A DNA stretch of 64,000 nucleotides from Hymenobacter baengnokdamensis (GTDB lineage: Bacteria; Bacteroidota; Bacteroidia; Cytophagales; Hymenobacteraceae), in NCBI RefSeq assembly GCF_008728635.1, contig NZ_CP044285.1:3906001-3970000 (forward strand), given 5' to 3'. This document shows, one piece after another, positions 44,800-53,697 of the stretch (its first letter is position 1; each line of letters starts with the position of its first letter). Below the pieces are notes generated by a model, which ran no database searches, was not told where the DNA came from, and saw only the letters and a program-made list of their open reading frames with translations. The position numbers and the translations under genes were made by a program.

Positions 44800-46209
44800 A
44801 TGAGAATAAGCTTTATCGTATTACTGCTTGCCTGGGTATTTTCTCCGGTTCGGGCCCAGGTGTACTACCTGAATCTACACGGCCAACACCTCGAGCTACC
44901 GGAGCGGAAAATTGCCATAGAGCAGGTAGTAGATGGGCGCGAAGGGCATCCGGCTATCGGTATTGTCTACCACGGACTGGGCAACAAAGCCGTGGCAGTG
45001 CTATTTCGCCACAGCCTGGAAGAAGACCTGACGGCTTTTGTACAGACTCAACTACCCGCTCGCCCTACCGACCAGCGGGTACTACTATGTGTGCGGCAGC
45101 TTCGCGTGAGCGAGGAGATTGGCAGCTTCAGCGAGAAAAAGAGTGCCGACCTGGCGCTTGATGTCTATATTCATCTGCCAGATGGCTATCATTTTACACA
45201 AAGCACTGGAGCGCATACCAGCGACAAGGCATTTGATGGCACGCACAGCCACCCTGCCAACCTCGCGCTGCTCCTAACTAAATGCCTGCGCCAGTTTACT
45301 ACGGCCGATTGGTCGGCGGCCACCAGCCGCCCGGCTCTCACCCTGGCCCAGGTACCTACCGACCTACCGGCGGCGCTAGCGGGCGGTGGACGGCGCGGAC
45401 CAGCACCACCCATTCTGCGGGAGCCCCTGCGGCGGGGTATTTATTACCAGTTCGAGCAGTTTCTGGCTAACCGGCCCGATACCAGTCTGGCATTTACCCT
45501 GGATACTTTGCGACTGTACTTTCGCAGTCCGCTGGCTGCCGCTAAGTGGCTGGGCGTGGCCAGAGTACGCCCGCTAGTTACTGCTGCCGGCACCAGACAT
45601 CCTAGTGTGCCTACTGGTATGTGGGGGTTCTGCGATGGGAAGCAGCTTTTCGTGCAGTACAACAAACAGTTTTTCCCGTTAATGCGTCAGGGCAGCTACT
45701 TTACCTTTGTTGGAGAGGCACCCGCGGATGTTAATTATGCTCGGGCTAGGGCTAATGCTCAGGCCCGGGCCCAGTTTACCGTGGTGGCCCCGGTTGGAGT
45801 GGATGACCATACGGCAGAACCAATGGCCTATGCGCTTGATATGCGAACTGGCGAACTGGCTCCCTACCCTGGCCTACGGGCCCCTACTCGCTACGACACC
45901 GCTTATGTGTATGTATACCGTCCCGTCTCCAAAGCAACTGCTCCGGTGATGGTTTTGATAAATGGCCGGGAGGCTGGCCGCATCCAGCCAGGCGAATATC
46001 TGGAAATCCCGTGGACGCAGTATGCAAAGCCGCTGCGGCTCTGCCTCGATGGCTTACCTATGCACGCACCCTGCCAGTATCTGGTTCCTAATACTGCTCG
46101 GCAAAGCTATTTAAAAGTAGACTCGCAAAGCCCAGGCCCAGCCTGGCAGTGGATGACCAGCACCCAGGGGGAAGCTGACCTCAATGAGCTCGACAAGCTC
46201 CGCAAGTGA
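44800..46209 (+). CDS. Exported protein of unknown function with DUF2846-like C-terminus
   Basis: A 469-residue protein with signal peptide MRISFIVLLLAWVFSPVRAQ. The first 300 residues are beta-rich with no family I recognise. The segment from about 375 to 460 (YVYVYRPVSK, VMVLINGREAGRIQPGEYLEIP, ending SYLKVDSQ) resembles DUF2846, a small domain of bacterial lipoproteins. There is no lipobox, so it is probably periplasmic. Its codon use is less GC-rich than its neighbours in places. It starts 68 nt after the peptidase gene and may be cotranscribed with it. Confidence 0.75.
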   Translation: MRISFIVLLLAWVFSPVRAQVYYLNLHGQHLELPERKIAIEQVVDGREGHPAIGIVYHGLGNKAVAVLFRHSLEEDLTAFVQTQLPARPTDQRVLLCVRQLRVSEEIGSFSEKKSADLALDVYIHLPDGYHFTQSTGAHTSDKAFDGTHSHPANLALLLTKCLRQFTTADWSAATSRPALTLAQVPTDLPAALAGGGRRGPAPPILREPLRRGIYYQFEQFLANRPDTSLAFTLDTLRLYFRSPLAAAKWLGVARVRPLVTAAGTRHPSVPTGMWGFCDGKQLFVQYNKQFFPLMRQGSYFTFVGEAPADVNYARARANAQARAQFTVVAPVGVDDHTAEPMAYALDMRTGELAPYPGLRAPTRYDTAYVYVYRPVSKATAPVMVLINGREAGRIQPGEYLEIPWTQYAKPLRLCLDGLPMHAPCQYLVPNTARQSYLKVDSQSPGPAWQWMTSTQGEADLNELDKLRK

Positions 46210-46220
46210 GGTATTGCTTG

Positions 46221-46607
46221 CTACCCCATCTCCACGGCCGGGTCCCAGTACAGCTTTTTGAAATCGACCACCACGTCGTCCACTACCCGCACGCCTTCGG
46301 CTTCGAGCCGCTCCTGCATGGCGGTGGGAGTAGGAAAATGGTGGCGCCCGGTAAGCTGGCCCAGCCGGTTTACCACGCGGTGGGCGGGCACGGGCGCATC
46401 TTTTTGGAGCGTAGCCGCGTCGAGGTTGGCGGCCATGAGCGCGTAGCCTACGGCCCGCGAGCCGTGCCGGGCCCCCAGGTAGTGCGCGATGGCGCCGTAG
46501 CTCGTGACGCGGCCCGGCGGCACCAGCCGTACTACCTCGTGCACATCGGCAAAGTAGTTGCGCTCGGGAGCCCGGACAGCAGGCGGTAAAGCGGCAGGTT
46601 TTTTCAT
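46221..46607 (-). CDS. Alkyltransferase-like protein (ATL, MGMT family without the catalytic cysteine)
   Basis: A 128-residue protein homologous to the DNA-binding domain of O6-alkylguanine-DNA alkyltransferases. The acceptor motif PCHR reads PAHRVVN, with Ala75 where the alkyl-accepting cysteine should be. The helix GRVTSYGAIAHYLG with the base-probing Tyr37 and the arginine finger region GSRAVGYALM are kept. ATL proteins bind alkylated guanine, flip it out and hand the site to nucleotide excision repair; they do not transfer the alkyl group. Start at the ATG at 46607; a longer frame would run into the opposite efflux promoter. Confidence 0.9.
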   Translation of the reverse strand: MKKPAALPPAVRAPERNYFADVHEVVRLVPPGRVTSYGAIAHYLGARHGSRAVGYALMAANLDAATLQKDAPVPAHRVVNRLGQLTGRHHFPTPTAMQERLEAEGVRVVDDVVVDFKKLYWDPAVEMG

Positions 46608-46731
46608 GGGGTGAAAATACGAGCGCGGACAGCCGGCAGCGCAACCCTGGCCTGGAAGCCGCGTCCTTGCCCGCGCACTGAACCCGAACCTGGTGCGTGC
46701 TGTTGACCGAGCTTCGGCCGGCGGCTGTGCG

Positions 46732-46739
46732 TAATTTTG
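46732..46739 (+). promoter_or_regulatory. TAnnTTTG box before the RND efflux operon
   Basis: TAATTTTG matches the Bacteroidota -7 consensus and lies 32 nt before the start codon at 46772. A TTG at 46703-46705 is somewhat too far upstream to be an ideal -33 element. Confidence 0.45.
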
Positions 46740-46771
46740 CACAAGCTGCTGCTATTCACCTTATTTCCCGT

Positions 46772-47848
46772 ATGCGCTTTTTCACTTCGGCCCAGCTCGT
46801 GCTGGCCGGCGGCGCGCTGGCCCTGCTGGCCGGCTGCCATTCCAAAACCGACGACTCGAAAGGCGGTAAAGATTCTAAAAAGAATAATGGCCCGGCCCTG
46901 GTCGACGTGCTGGTGGCCCACCCTTCCTCCGTAACCGACTCGATTGAGGCCAACGGCACGGTGGTCGCCAACGATTTTGTTGAGCTGCACCCCGAGGTAA
47001 ATGGCCGCCTTATTGCCCTCAATGTCAGCGAGGGCCGCCACGTAAGCCAGGGTAGCATTATTGCCCGCATCAACGACGCCGACCTGCGGGCTCAGCTGCA
47101 AAAAACCAACGCGTTGCTGCAGGTAGCCCGGCTCTCACAAGACCGTCTTGAGAAGCTGCTGAAGGTGCAGGGGGTAAACCAGGCCGATTACGACCTGGCT
47201 GTGAGCCAGGTGCGCAGCAACGAGGCCGATGCGGCCTACACCCAGGCCATGCTGGCCAAAACGGTTATCCGGGCGCCCTTTGCCGGCGTGCTGGGCCTGC
47301 GCCAGGTAAGCCCCGGTGCCTACGTAACGCCCGCTACCATCATCGCCACCCTGCAGGCCGATACCAAGCTTAAAGTAGACTTTACGCTGCCCGAAGCCAA
47401 TGGCAACATCGTGCAGCCGGGCTCCGTCGTGACGGTGCGCTTCGCCGGCAACCCGCCGCGCCGCTACAACGCCACCATTCAGGCCCAGGAAAGCCAGGTA
47501 AACCAGACTACCCGTAACCTCACGGTGCGCGCCCTGCTGCCCGCCGGCGCTCAGGTGAGCCCCGGCACGTTTGCCCGCGTGAGCGTGAGCACCGGCGCGG
47601 CGCGGCGCAGCGTACTGCTGCCCACCAACGCCATTATGCCCGGCGATAAATCGGACCAGGTAGTGCTGGTCAAGCATGGCAAAGCGGTAATGCAGGATGT
47701 AAAAACCGGCGACCGCCAGAATGAGCAGATTGCCGTGGTCAGCGGCATCGCCGCCGGCGACTCAGTTGTGACGAATGGCGTGCTGTTCACCCAGCCCGGT
47801 AAGCCGGTGAAAGTGCGTAAGGCCAAGAATAATCAACAGGGTCAGTAA
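46772..47848 (+). CDS. RND efflux membrane fusion (periplasmic adaptor) lipoprotein
   Basis: A 358-residue adaptor from the ATG at 46772. The lipobox LLAGC places the lipidated Cys at residue 22. It is followed by a charged linker, the lipoyl half-motif (DFVELHPEVNGRLIALNVSEG), a short helical hairpin (about 110-150), the second lipoyl half (TVIRAPFAGVLGLRQVSPGAYV), a beta barrel and a membrane-proximal domain. With the RND pump and TolC genes downstream it forms a tripartite exporter that moves drugs, detergents or metabolites out across both membranes. The substrate cannot be read from sequence. Confidence 0.93.
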   Translation: MRFFTSAQLVLAGGALALLAGCHSKTDDSKGGKDSKKNNGPALVDVLVAHPSSVTDSIEANGTVVANDFVELHPEVNGRLIALNVSEGRHVSQGSIIARINDADLRAQLQKTNALLQVARLSQDRLEKLLKVQGVNQADYDLAVSQVRSNEADAAYTQAMLAKTVIRAPFAGVLGLRQVSPGAYVTPATIIATLQADTKLKVDFTLPEANGNIVQPGSVVTVRFAGNPPRRYNATIQAQESQVNQTTRNLTVRALLPAGAQVSPGTFARVSVSTGAARRSVLLPTNAIMPGDKSDQVVLVKHGKAVMQDVKTGDRQNEQIAVVSGIAAGDSVVTNGVLFTQPGKPVKVRKAKNNQQGQ

Positions 47849-48007
47849 TGAAATGCTAAAATAGCAGGCCTATCCAGCGGCCGCTTGCCGAAACATCCAC
47901 GCCCCTGTCGTTAGGCTACTAAGCAGCGGCGCGAGTGAAATGCTTGGGTAAGCGCGTGCCCGCTAAGCCTGACGGTCAATTTTAGGTTATTGCGCAATAA
48001 GCATAGT

Positions 48008-51000
48008 ATGAATATCTCCGAATTATCTCTAAAGCGACCCGTGTTGGCGACGGTGTTCAACCTGCTGCTGATACTATTTGGCGGGGTGGGCTTCTCGTTT
48101 CTGGCGCTGCGCGACTACCCGGCCATCGACCCGCCGATTATCAGCGTCAGCACGGCCTACACCGGCGCCAACGCCGATGTAATTGAGAACCAGATAACGG
48201 AGCCGCTCGAAAAGCAGATTAATGGCATTCCGGGCATTCGCTCCATCACGAGCAGCTCGTCGCTGGGGTCGAGCAACATCACGGTCGAGTTTAACCTCGA
48301 CGTGGATTTGGAGGCCGCTGCCTCCGACGTGCGCGACAAAGTGGGCCAGGGCGTGCGCTCGCTGCCGCAGGATATTGACGCCCCGCCGGTGGTGGCCAAG
48401 TCGGACGCCAACTCCGACAACATCCTCATCCTGGCCGTGACCAGCCGCACCAAGAGCCTGCTCGACCTCAGCGACTATGCCGAGAACAACCTGCAGCAGC
48501 GCTTCCAGACCATTAACGGTGTATCGGCAGTCAACATCTTCGGCCAGAAGCGCTTTGCCATGCGCCTCTGGCTCGACCCCAGCAAGATGGATGCGTACAA
48601 CGTCTCCTTCACCGATGTGCAAAATGCCCTCAACGCCGAAAATGTGGAGGTGCCAGCCGGCAAAATCTACGGCGGCAAAACGGAGCTGACCATTCGCACG
48701 ATGGCCCGCTTCACGACCGAACAGCAGTTTCGCGACCTGATTTTGCGGGAAGATAAAACCGGTATCGTGCGCCTCGGCGACGTGGCCCGGGTGGTGCTTG
48801 GGCCCGAGAGCTACGAGCAAAGCTGGAAGGTAAACGGGGCTTACGCCGTGGGCCTGGCCATTGTGCCCCAGCCGGGCTCCAACTACGTGCAGATTGCCGA
48901 AGAATTTTACAAGCGCCTGGCCGAGGTGCAGAAGGAAAATAAGGCGGACATCCAAATGCGGGTGCTCACCGACAACACCAAGATTGTTCGCAACTCGATT
49001 GATGAGGTAATCGAGACGCTGCTTATCTCCTTTGGGCTGGTGGTGCTGGTTATCTTTTTCTTCTTTCGCAACTGGCTCATCGCCCTGCGCCCGCTTATTG
49101 ATATTCCTATCTCGCTGATTGCGACATTCTTCGTGATGTACCTGGCAGGATTTACTATCAATATATTAACTTTGCTTGGTATTGTACTCGCCACCGGCCT
49201 GGTAGTCGACGACGGCATTGTGGTGACGGAGAACATCTTCCGTAAGCTGGAAGAAGGCATGGATATCCGCAAGGCGGCGCTGGAGGGCAGTAAGGAGATT
49301 TTCTTCGCCGTTATCTCAACTTCGCTCACACTGGCGGTGGTGTTTTTGCCGGTTATTTTTCTGCAAGGCTTTACCGGACGCTTGTTCCGCGAGTTTGGGG
49401 TGGTAGTGGCTGGCGCAGTGCTGATTTCAGCCTTCGTGTCGCTGACTATTACGCCGGTTCTGAACGTGGCGCTGCACCGTGAGGGCGCAGGCCACGGCAA
49501 GTTTTACGACCGTACCGAGCCCTTCTTTACGGGCATGGAAAACGCCTACGGGCGGCTGGTCGGCAGCTTTCTGCGCGTGCGCAGCCTGGCGTGGGTAGTG
49601 GTAGCGGTATGCGCCGGCCTCATCTACTTTGTGGGTAAAAATATCCCAACCGAGCTGGCTCCGCTCGAAGACCGCAGCAGCCTGCGCCTTACCCTGACGG
49701 GCCCCGAGGGCACCAGCTTCGGGGCAATGCAGAAAATCAGCGACCAGGTAGCGCAGTTTGCAACCGACTCGGTACCGGAAAATGACTTTGTATTCAGTAT
49801 TACGCCGGGCTTCGGCGGCGGGGGCGGCGTCAACAATGGGCAGGTGCGCATTGGCCTTGTGCCCCCCGATGAGCGTAAGCGCTCGCAGGAAGCTATCGGC
49901 AAGTACCTGACCAAGAATACCAAGCGCTTTAATGATGCGCGCATATTTGTGGTGCAGGAGCAGACTATTGCCGTGGGTTCGGGGTCGAAAAGCAGCTTAC
50001 CCGTACAGTTCGTGCTGCAAAACGTGGACCTGGCCCGCATCCGCGGGGCGCTGCCTAAATTTTTGGCCGCGGCCCGCCAGGACCCTACTTTCCAAAACGT
50101 TGATGCCAACCTCAAATTCAACAAGCCGGAGGTACAGCTAACATTCGACCGCCTGAAAATCAGGGACCTTGGCCTGACTACTCAGAACGTAGTGGCGGCC
50201 GTACAGGGCGCATTTGGAGGCCGCCGCATGGCCTACTTCCTCATCAATGGGCGGCAGTACCAGGTAATTGGGCAGGTGGAGCAGGGCAACCGCAGCGCGC
50301 CCACTGACATCAGCCGGCTTTACGTGACCAACAGTCGGGGCGAAAGTATTCCGCTCTCGGCCGTGGTGCATCAGATTGAGGACTCTAATCCCAGCACGCT
50401 CTACCACTTCAACCGTCTGAAATCGGCCACCGTGTCGGCGCAGCTGGCCGAAGGCAAAACCGTGGGCGACGGCGTGCGGGCCATGCAGGCCATTGCCGAC
50501 AAAACGCTCGACCCGACCTTCCAGACGGCCCTCTCAGGCTCGTCGCGCGACTTTGCCGAAAGCTCCTCTAACACGGCCTTCGCCTTCGGGCTGGCGCTGA
50601 TGCTGATTTACCTGCTGCTGGCGGCTCAGTTCGAGAGCTTCCGCGACCCGCTTACCATTCTGCTCACGGTGCCGCTGGCTTTGGCCGGGGCGCTGCTCAG
50701 TCTGTGGCTTTTTGGCCAGACTATCAACATCTTCTCCCAAATCGGGATGATTATGCTGATTGGCCTGGTCACGAAAAACGGTATTCTCATTGTGGAGTTT
50801 GCCAACCACCAGCGCGATGCCGGCGTGCCCCTGCGCCAGGCCGTGCAGCTGGCCGCCCAGCAGCGCCTGCGCCCCATTCTGATGACTTCGCTGGCCACGG
50901 CCCTTGGGGCGCTGCCCATCGCCCTTAGCCTGGGCGCGGCCTCTACCAGCCGCCGGCCGCTGGGTATCGTGATTGTGGGCGGCATTCTGTTCTCGCTCAT

Positions 51001-51109
51001 TCTCACGCTGCTTGTTATCCCGGCCATCTACACGTTTATCGCCAAGGACCGCAAGCCGCTGGAGCTGGGGGAGGAAGCAATAGTGCAGGAAGAGCCCGTA
51101 ACTGCCTGA
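48008..51109 (+). CDS. RND efflux pump inner membrane subunit (AcrB/MexB, HAE1 type)
   Basis: A 1033-residue pump with 12 membrane helices and two large periplasmic loops. The start is the ATG at 48008 (MNISELSLKRPVLATVFN), a normal RND N-terminus; a TTG 18 nt upstream is less likely. The proton-relay aspartate pair lies in helix 4, in LATGLVVDDGIVVTENIF. The second half repeats the fold with LMLIYLLLAAQFESFRDPL and GLVTKNGILIVEFAN. Sequence fits the HAE1 group, which exports hydrophobic or amphiphilic compounds, rather than the heavy-metal HME group. A 159-nt gap without features separates it from the adaptor gene. Confidence 0.95.
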   Translation: MNISELSLKRPVLATVFNLLLILFGGVGFSFLALRDYPAIDPPIISVSTAYTGANADVIENQITEPLEKQINGIPGIRSITSSSSLGSSNITVEFNLDVDLEAAASDVRDKVGQGVRSLPQDIDAPPVVAKSDANSDNILILAVTSRTKSLLDLSDYAENNLQQRFQTINGVSAVNIFGQKRFAMRLWLDPSKMDAYNVSFTDVQNALNAENVEVPAGKIYGGKTELTIRTMARFTTEQQFRDLILREDKTGIVRLGDVARVVLGPESYEQSWKVNGAYAVGLAIVPQPGSNYVQIAEEFYKRLAEVQKENKADIQMRVLTDNTKIVRNSIDEVIETLLISFGLVVLVIFFFFRNWLIALRPLIDIPISLIATFFVMYLAGFTINILTLLGIVLATGLVVDDGIVVTENIFRKLEEGMDIRKAALEGSKEIFFAVISTSLTLAVVFLPVIFLQGFTGRLFREFGVVVAGAVLISAFVSLTITPVLNVALHREGAGHGKFYDRTEPFFTGMENAYGRLVGSFLRVRSLAWVVVAVCAGLIYFVGKNIPTELAPLEDRSSLRLTLTGPEGTSFGAMQKISDQVAQFATDSVPENDFVFSITPGFGGGGGVNNGQVRIGLVPPDERKRSQEAIGKYLTKNTKRFNDARIFVVQEQTIAVGSGSKSSLPVQFVLQNVDLARIRGALPKFLAAARQDPTFQNVDANLKFNKPEVQLTFDRLKIRDLGLTTQNVVAAVQGAFGGRRMAYFLINGRQYQVIGQVEQGNRSAPTDISRLYVTNSRGESIPLSAVVHQIEDSNPSTLYHFNRLKSATVSAQLAEGKTVGDGVRAMQAIADKTLDPTFQTALSGSSRDFAESSSNTAFAFGLALMLIYLLLAAQFESFRDPLTILLTVPLALAGALLSLWLFGQTINIFSQIGMIMLIGLVTKNGILIVEFANHQRDAGVPLRQAVQLAAQQRLRPILMTSLATALGALPIALSLGAASTSRRPLGIVIVGGILFSLILTLLVIPAIYTFIAKDRKPLELGEEAIVQEEPVTA

Positions 51110-51175
51110 ATGTAAAAGCGGAGCCGGCAGCCGATTAGGCTGCACCGGCTCGGCTCGCCCGACTTGTTTAATGAC

Positions 51176-51196
51176 AAACGAAGTATTCCTTCGTTT
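51176..51196. promoter_or_regulatory. Short perfect palindrome before the tolC gene
   Basis: aaacgaag (51176-51183) and cttcgttt (51189-51196) are exact inverses around tattc, 9 nt before the tolC-type start codon. It may be a repressor operator or an RNA hairpin covering the start region. Function is unproven. Confidence 0.4.
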
Positions 51197-51205
51197 TAAC
51201 GTATA

Positions 51206-52549
51206 ATGAAACGAACTTTCTGCTTGTTAACCTGCCTGTTACCTGCTTCTTTGCTGGCTCAGACTGCGCCCCCCACCACGGCGCAGTCGCCGGCCGGGCC
51301 CGGCGCTGGCCCGGTACTTACCCTGCACGACGCCCTGCAAACGGCCCTCAAAAACAGCCTCGATATTCAAATTAGTCAGAATAACGTGGACGTGCAGGGC
51401 CTGCGCAACAATGCCGGCTTTGCGGGCGCGCTGCCTGCGGTGGGTATTACTGCCAGCAACAACGCGGTAGTCAACAACACGCAGCAGGAATTTAATACCG
51501 GGAGCAGCGTCTCCCGCACCGGGGCAGTATTCAGCCAGTACAACGTGGGGCTGGCCGGCACCTTGCTTCTTTACAACGGCGGCCACGTAGTAGCCACCCG
51601 CAAGCGGCTGGATGAGCTGGCTCAAATAAGCCAGCTGCAGCTCAACTCGACCGTGCAGAATGTGCTGGCCGATGTGAGCCTGAAGTACTACGCCGTGGTG
51701 CAGCAGCAGCGCTATATCCGCACCCTCGAAGCTTCGGTGGAGGTATCGCGCCAGAAGCTGCGCCTTATCGAAACCCGCCAGAGTGTGGGCCTGGCCAACA
51801 ACGCCGACCGCTTTCAGGCGCAGCTCGACCTGAATGCCCAGCTCGAAACCCAGCAGCAGCAGCAGCTGGCTGCCCAGCAGGCTACGGCCGATTTGCTTCG
51901 CGCCCTGACCCTGGATTTGAACACGCCCGTAGCCGTCGAAGACACCATTCCGGTTAATCGCTCGCTGAGCTGGGCCGAGCTGGAAGGCTCGCTCGCCAAG
52001 AACCCCGACTTGCTGGCGGCCGAGCGCCAGGTGCGCGTCAACGAGCTGATTGAGCGCGAAACCAGGGCCGCTCGCTACCCATCCATTGGCATAAATACCG
52101 GCACCAACTTCGCCCGTAGCCAAAACTCGGTGGGCACCACCCTCTTCAACCAAAGCTATGGTCCCTACGCCGGGCTGGGCTTATCGGTGCCCCTCTACGC
52201 GGGCGGCGTAAACCGGCGGCAGGTTGATATTGCCAGGATTAACACGCGCACCACCGCATTACAAAGCAATGCGTTGCAGCGCAACTACCGCCTCAATGCC
52301 CTCAAAGCCTGGGAAGCATACCAAAAGCAGCTCAGCCTCGTGACCACTGCCGAGCAGAGCTATACCACTGCCCGCCAGCTTCTGAAGCTGGTGCAGCTGC
52401 GCCTCGATGCCGGCCTCTCCACCCTGGTCGATGTAAAGCTGGCCCAGCAGAGCTTCGAAGATGCCGGCTACCGGCTCGTAAACTACCGCTACGCCGCCAA
52501 ATCGGCGGAGATAACGCTGCGCCAGCTGGCGGCGTTGCTCACGCCCTGA
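51206..52549 (+). CDS. TolC-family outer membrane efflux protein
   Basis: A 447-residue protein with a signal peptide (ending SLLAQ near residue 19) and the two-fold repeat of long helices and strands of the TolC/OEP family. Seen are TLHDALQTALKNSLDIQISQNNV-type helix starts (from residue 39), the LLLYNGG strand, and in the second repeat SVPLYAGGVNRRQVDIARI followed by QLRLDAGLSTLVDVKLAQQS-type segments. It forms the trimeric channel and exit duct of the exporter built with the two preceding gene products. A strong hairpin follows and probably ends the operon. Confidence 0.93.
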   Translation: MKRTFCLLTCLLPASLLAQTAPPTTAQSPAGPGAGPVLTLHDALQTALKNSLDIQISQNNVDVQGLRNNAGFAGALPAVGITASNNAVVNNTQQEFNTGSSVSRTGAVFSQYNVGLAGTLLLYNGGHVVATRKRLDELAQISQLQLNSTVQNVLADVSLKYYAVVQQQRYIRTLEASVEVSRQKLRLIETRQSVGLANNADRFQAQLDLNAQLETQQQQQLAAQQATADLLRALTLDLNTPVAVEDTIPVNRSLSWAELEGSLAKNPDLLAAERQVRVNELIERETRAARYPSIGINTGTNFARSQNSVGTTLFNQSYGPYAGLGLSVPLYAGGVNRRQVDIARINTRTTALQSNALQRNYRLNALKAWEAYQKQLSLVTTAEQSYTTARQLLKLVQLRLDAGLSTLVDVKLAQQSFEDAGYRLVNYRYAAKSAEITLRQLAALLTP

Positions 52550-52561
52550 GGCAGGCAGCCA

Positions 52562-52618
52562 GCCGTCAGCAGCAAGGGCCGACCGAGCGATGCTCGGCCG
52601 GCCCTTGCTGCTGACGGC
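52562..52618. terminator. Long hairpin between convergent genes
   Basis: Arms of 27 bp (52562-52588 and 52592-52618) with one mismatch and loop gat. There is no T-run on either side. It lies between the tolC gene and the convergent T9SS-protein gene and probably ends or protects both transcripts. Confidence 0.7.
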
Positions 52619-52628
52619 GCTACAAACG

Positions 52629-53513
52629 TCAGTCCTTCACAAAGCGCTTGGTTTCCGTGCCGGCTTTGGTCGTGATTTTATAATAATAGGTCCCATGGGG
52701 CAGGTCGCTCAAATCGAGCTGCTGGGTGTAGGAGCCCCGCTCCTGCTGCACCGGCGCCAATAAAGTACGGAGCTGCGCACCGTTGCCATCCAACAGCTCA
52801 ACGCTGACAGGACCGGCTTTTTTCACGTCGTATTGCAGCTGCGTGGTGGCCGCGGCGGGGTTTGGGTAAAGGTTAGTGCTCGTAAGATTACCGTCAGCCG
52901 GCGCAGTGGGGTCGAGCAGCAGAAAGGCCGCCGGCCGGAACAGCTTCCGCAGGCCACTGCGCCGGGCGGCCAGGCCCGCCCACTTCGCCAGCTTTTCCTG
53001 CTGCTCGGGCGTAGTATTCTTCGCCACAATCGCTTTTATGTCGGTGGCCCACTGCGCTTTTTGCGGCGCTATTTCCTGGGTTAGCTTCTGAATGTTGGCG
53101 TCGTACTTCAGCGCCAGCTGGGCCACGCTCAGCATAATGCTTTTCGCCTGCAAGCGCAGGGCGTGCACCTGTTGCTGCTGGTCGGCCGTGAAGGTGGGGC
53201 GGGTTCCGGCTGGCGCTTCGGCCGGCATAATGCGCTGGCGCAATGCCTGGCCTTGGGCACGCAGGGCCTGGAGTTGGGCGCGGTAAGTCACTACTTGCGC
53301 CTGGTCGGCCGGGGCAAGCTGGGCTTCCAGCTTCTGGCGCTGCTGCCGCAGCACGGGCAGGACCGTCGCGTTTAAATAAGCTTTAATTTCCTGGCGCAGT
53401 GGCTGGCTGGGGCCAGCCTGATGGCCAGCACCCGGCTGGGCACTAGTTACCACGTTTGTAACCAGCAGGAGCAGCAATACCAGGGGTAAGCGGGTGAGCA
53501 AAGGGTATTTCAT
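52629..53513 (-). CDS. Secreted helical protein with T9SS type A sorting domain
   Basis: A 294-residue protein with signal peptide MKYPLLTRLPLVLLLLLVTNV (first 21 residues, cut near TSAQ). The mature N-terminal part (about 38-190) is one long helical region rich in Gln, Ala and Arg, with patterns such as PVLRQQRQKLEAQLAPADQ and TPEQQEKLAKW that recall Spy/LTxxQ chaperone-like proteins. A type A sorting tail follows (NLYPNPAAATTQL, DLPHGTYYYKI, end KRFVKD). It would reach the cell surface by type IX secretion. Function is unknown; the helical part may be a coiled coil that binds misfolded proteins or metals. Confidence 0.82.
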   Translation of the reverse strand: MKYPLLTRLPLVLLLLLVTNVVTSAQPGAGHQAGPSQPLRQEIKAYLNATVLPVLRQQRQKLEAQLAPADQAQVVTYRAQLQALRAQGQALRQRIMPAEAPAGTRPTFTADQQQQVHALRLQAKSIMLSVAQLALKYDANIQKLTQEIAPQKAQWATDIKAIVAKNTTPEQQEKLAKWAGLAARRSGLRKLFRPAAFLLLDPTAPADGNLTSTNLYPNPAAATTQLQYDVKKAGPVSVELLDGNGAQLRTLLAPVQQERGSYTQQLDLSDLPHGTYYYKITTKAGTETKRFVKD

Positions 53514-53629
53514 GTTTTTAACGGCAGCGTGGGGTCATAGCTCAGTCGGCTTTTATATAGACTTGCGGTAAGCCAAGCGGTTTAATTCGGCTGCTGAAAA
53601 ATACTTTAGTCCGCGCTTTTCCACTAACG

Positions 53630-53664
53630 CAAGAATGGCCCGGTAGCAGACCAGGCCATTCTTG
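53630..53664. terminator. Hairpin in an AT-rich intergenic region
   Basis: Arms caagaatggcc (53630-53640) and its exact inverse (53654-53664) enclose 13 nt. A run of A/T follows (53665-53697) up to the stop codon of the oxidoreductase gene. It could end that minus-strand gene, though no clean T-run follows on that strand. Confidence 0.45.
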
Positions 53665-53697
53665 AAATTATATTATTAATTTATTATATATAAAATA

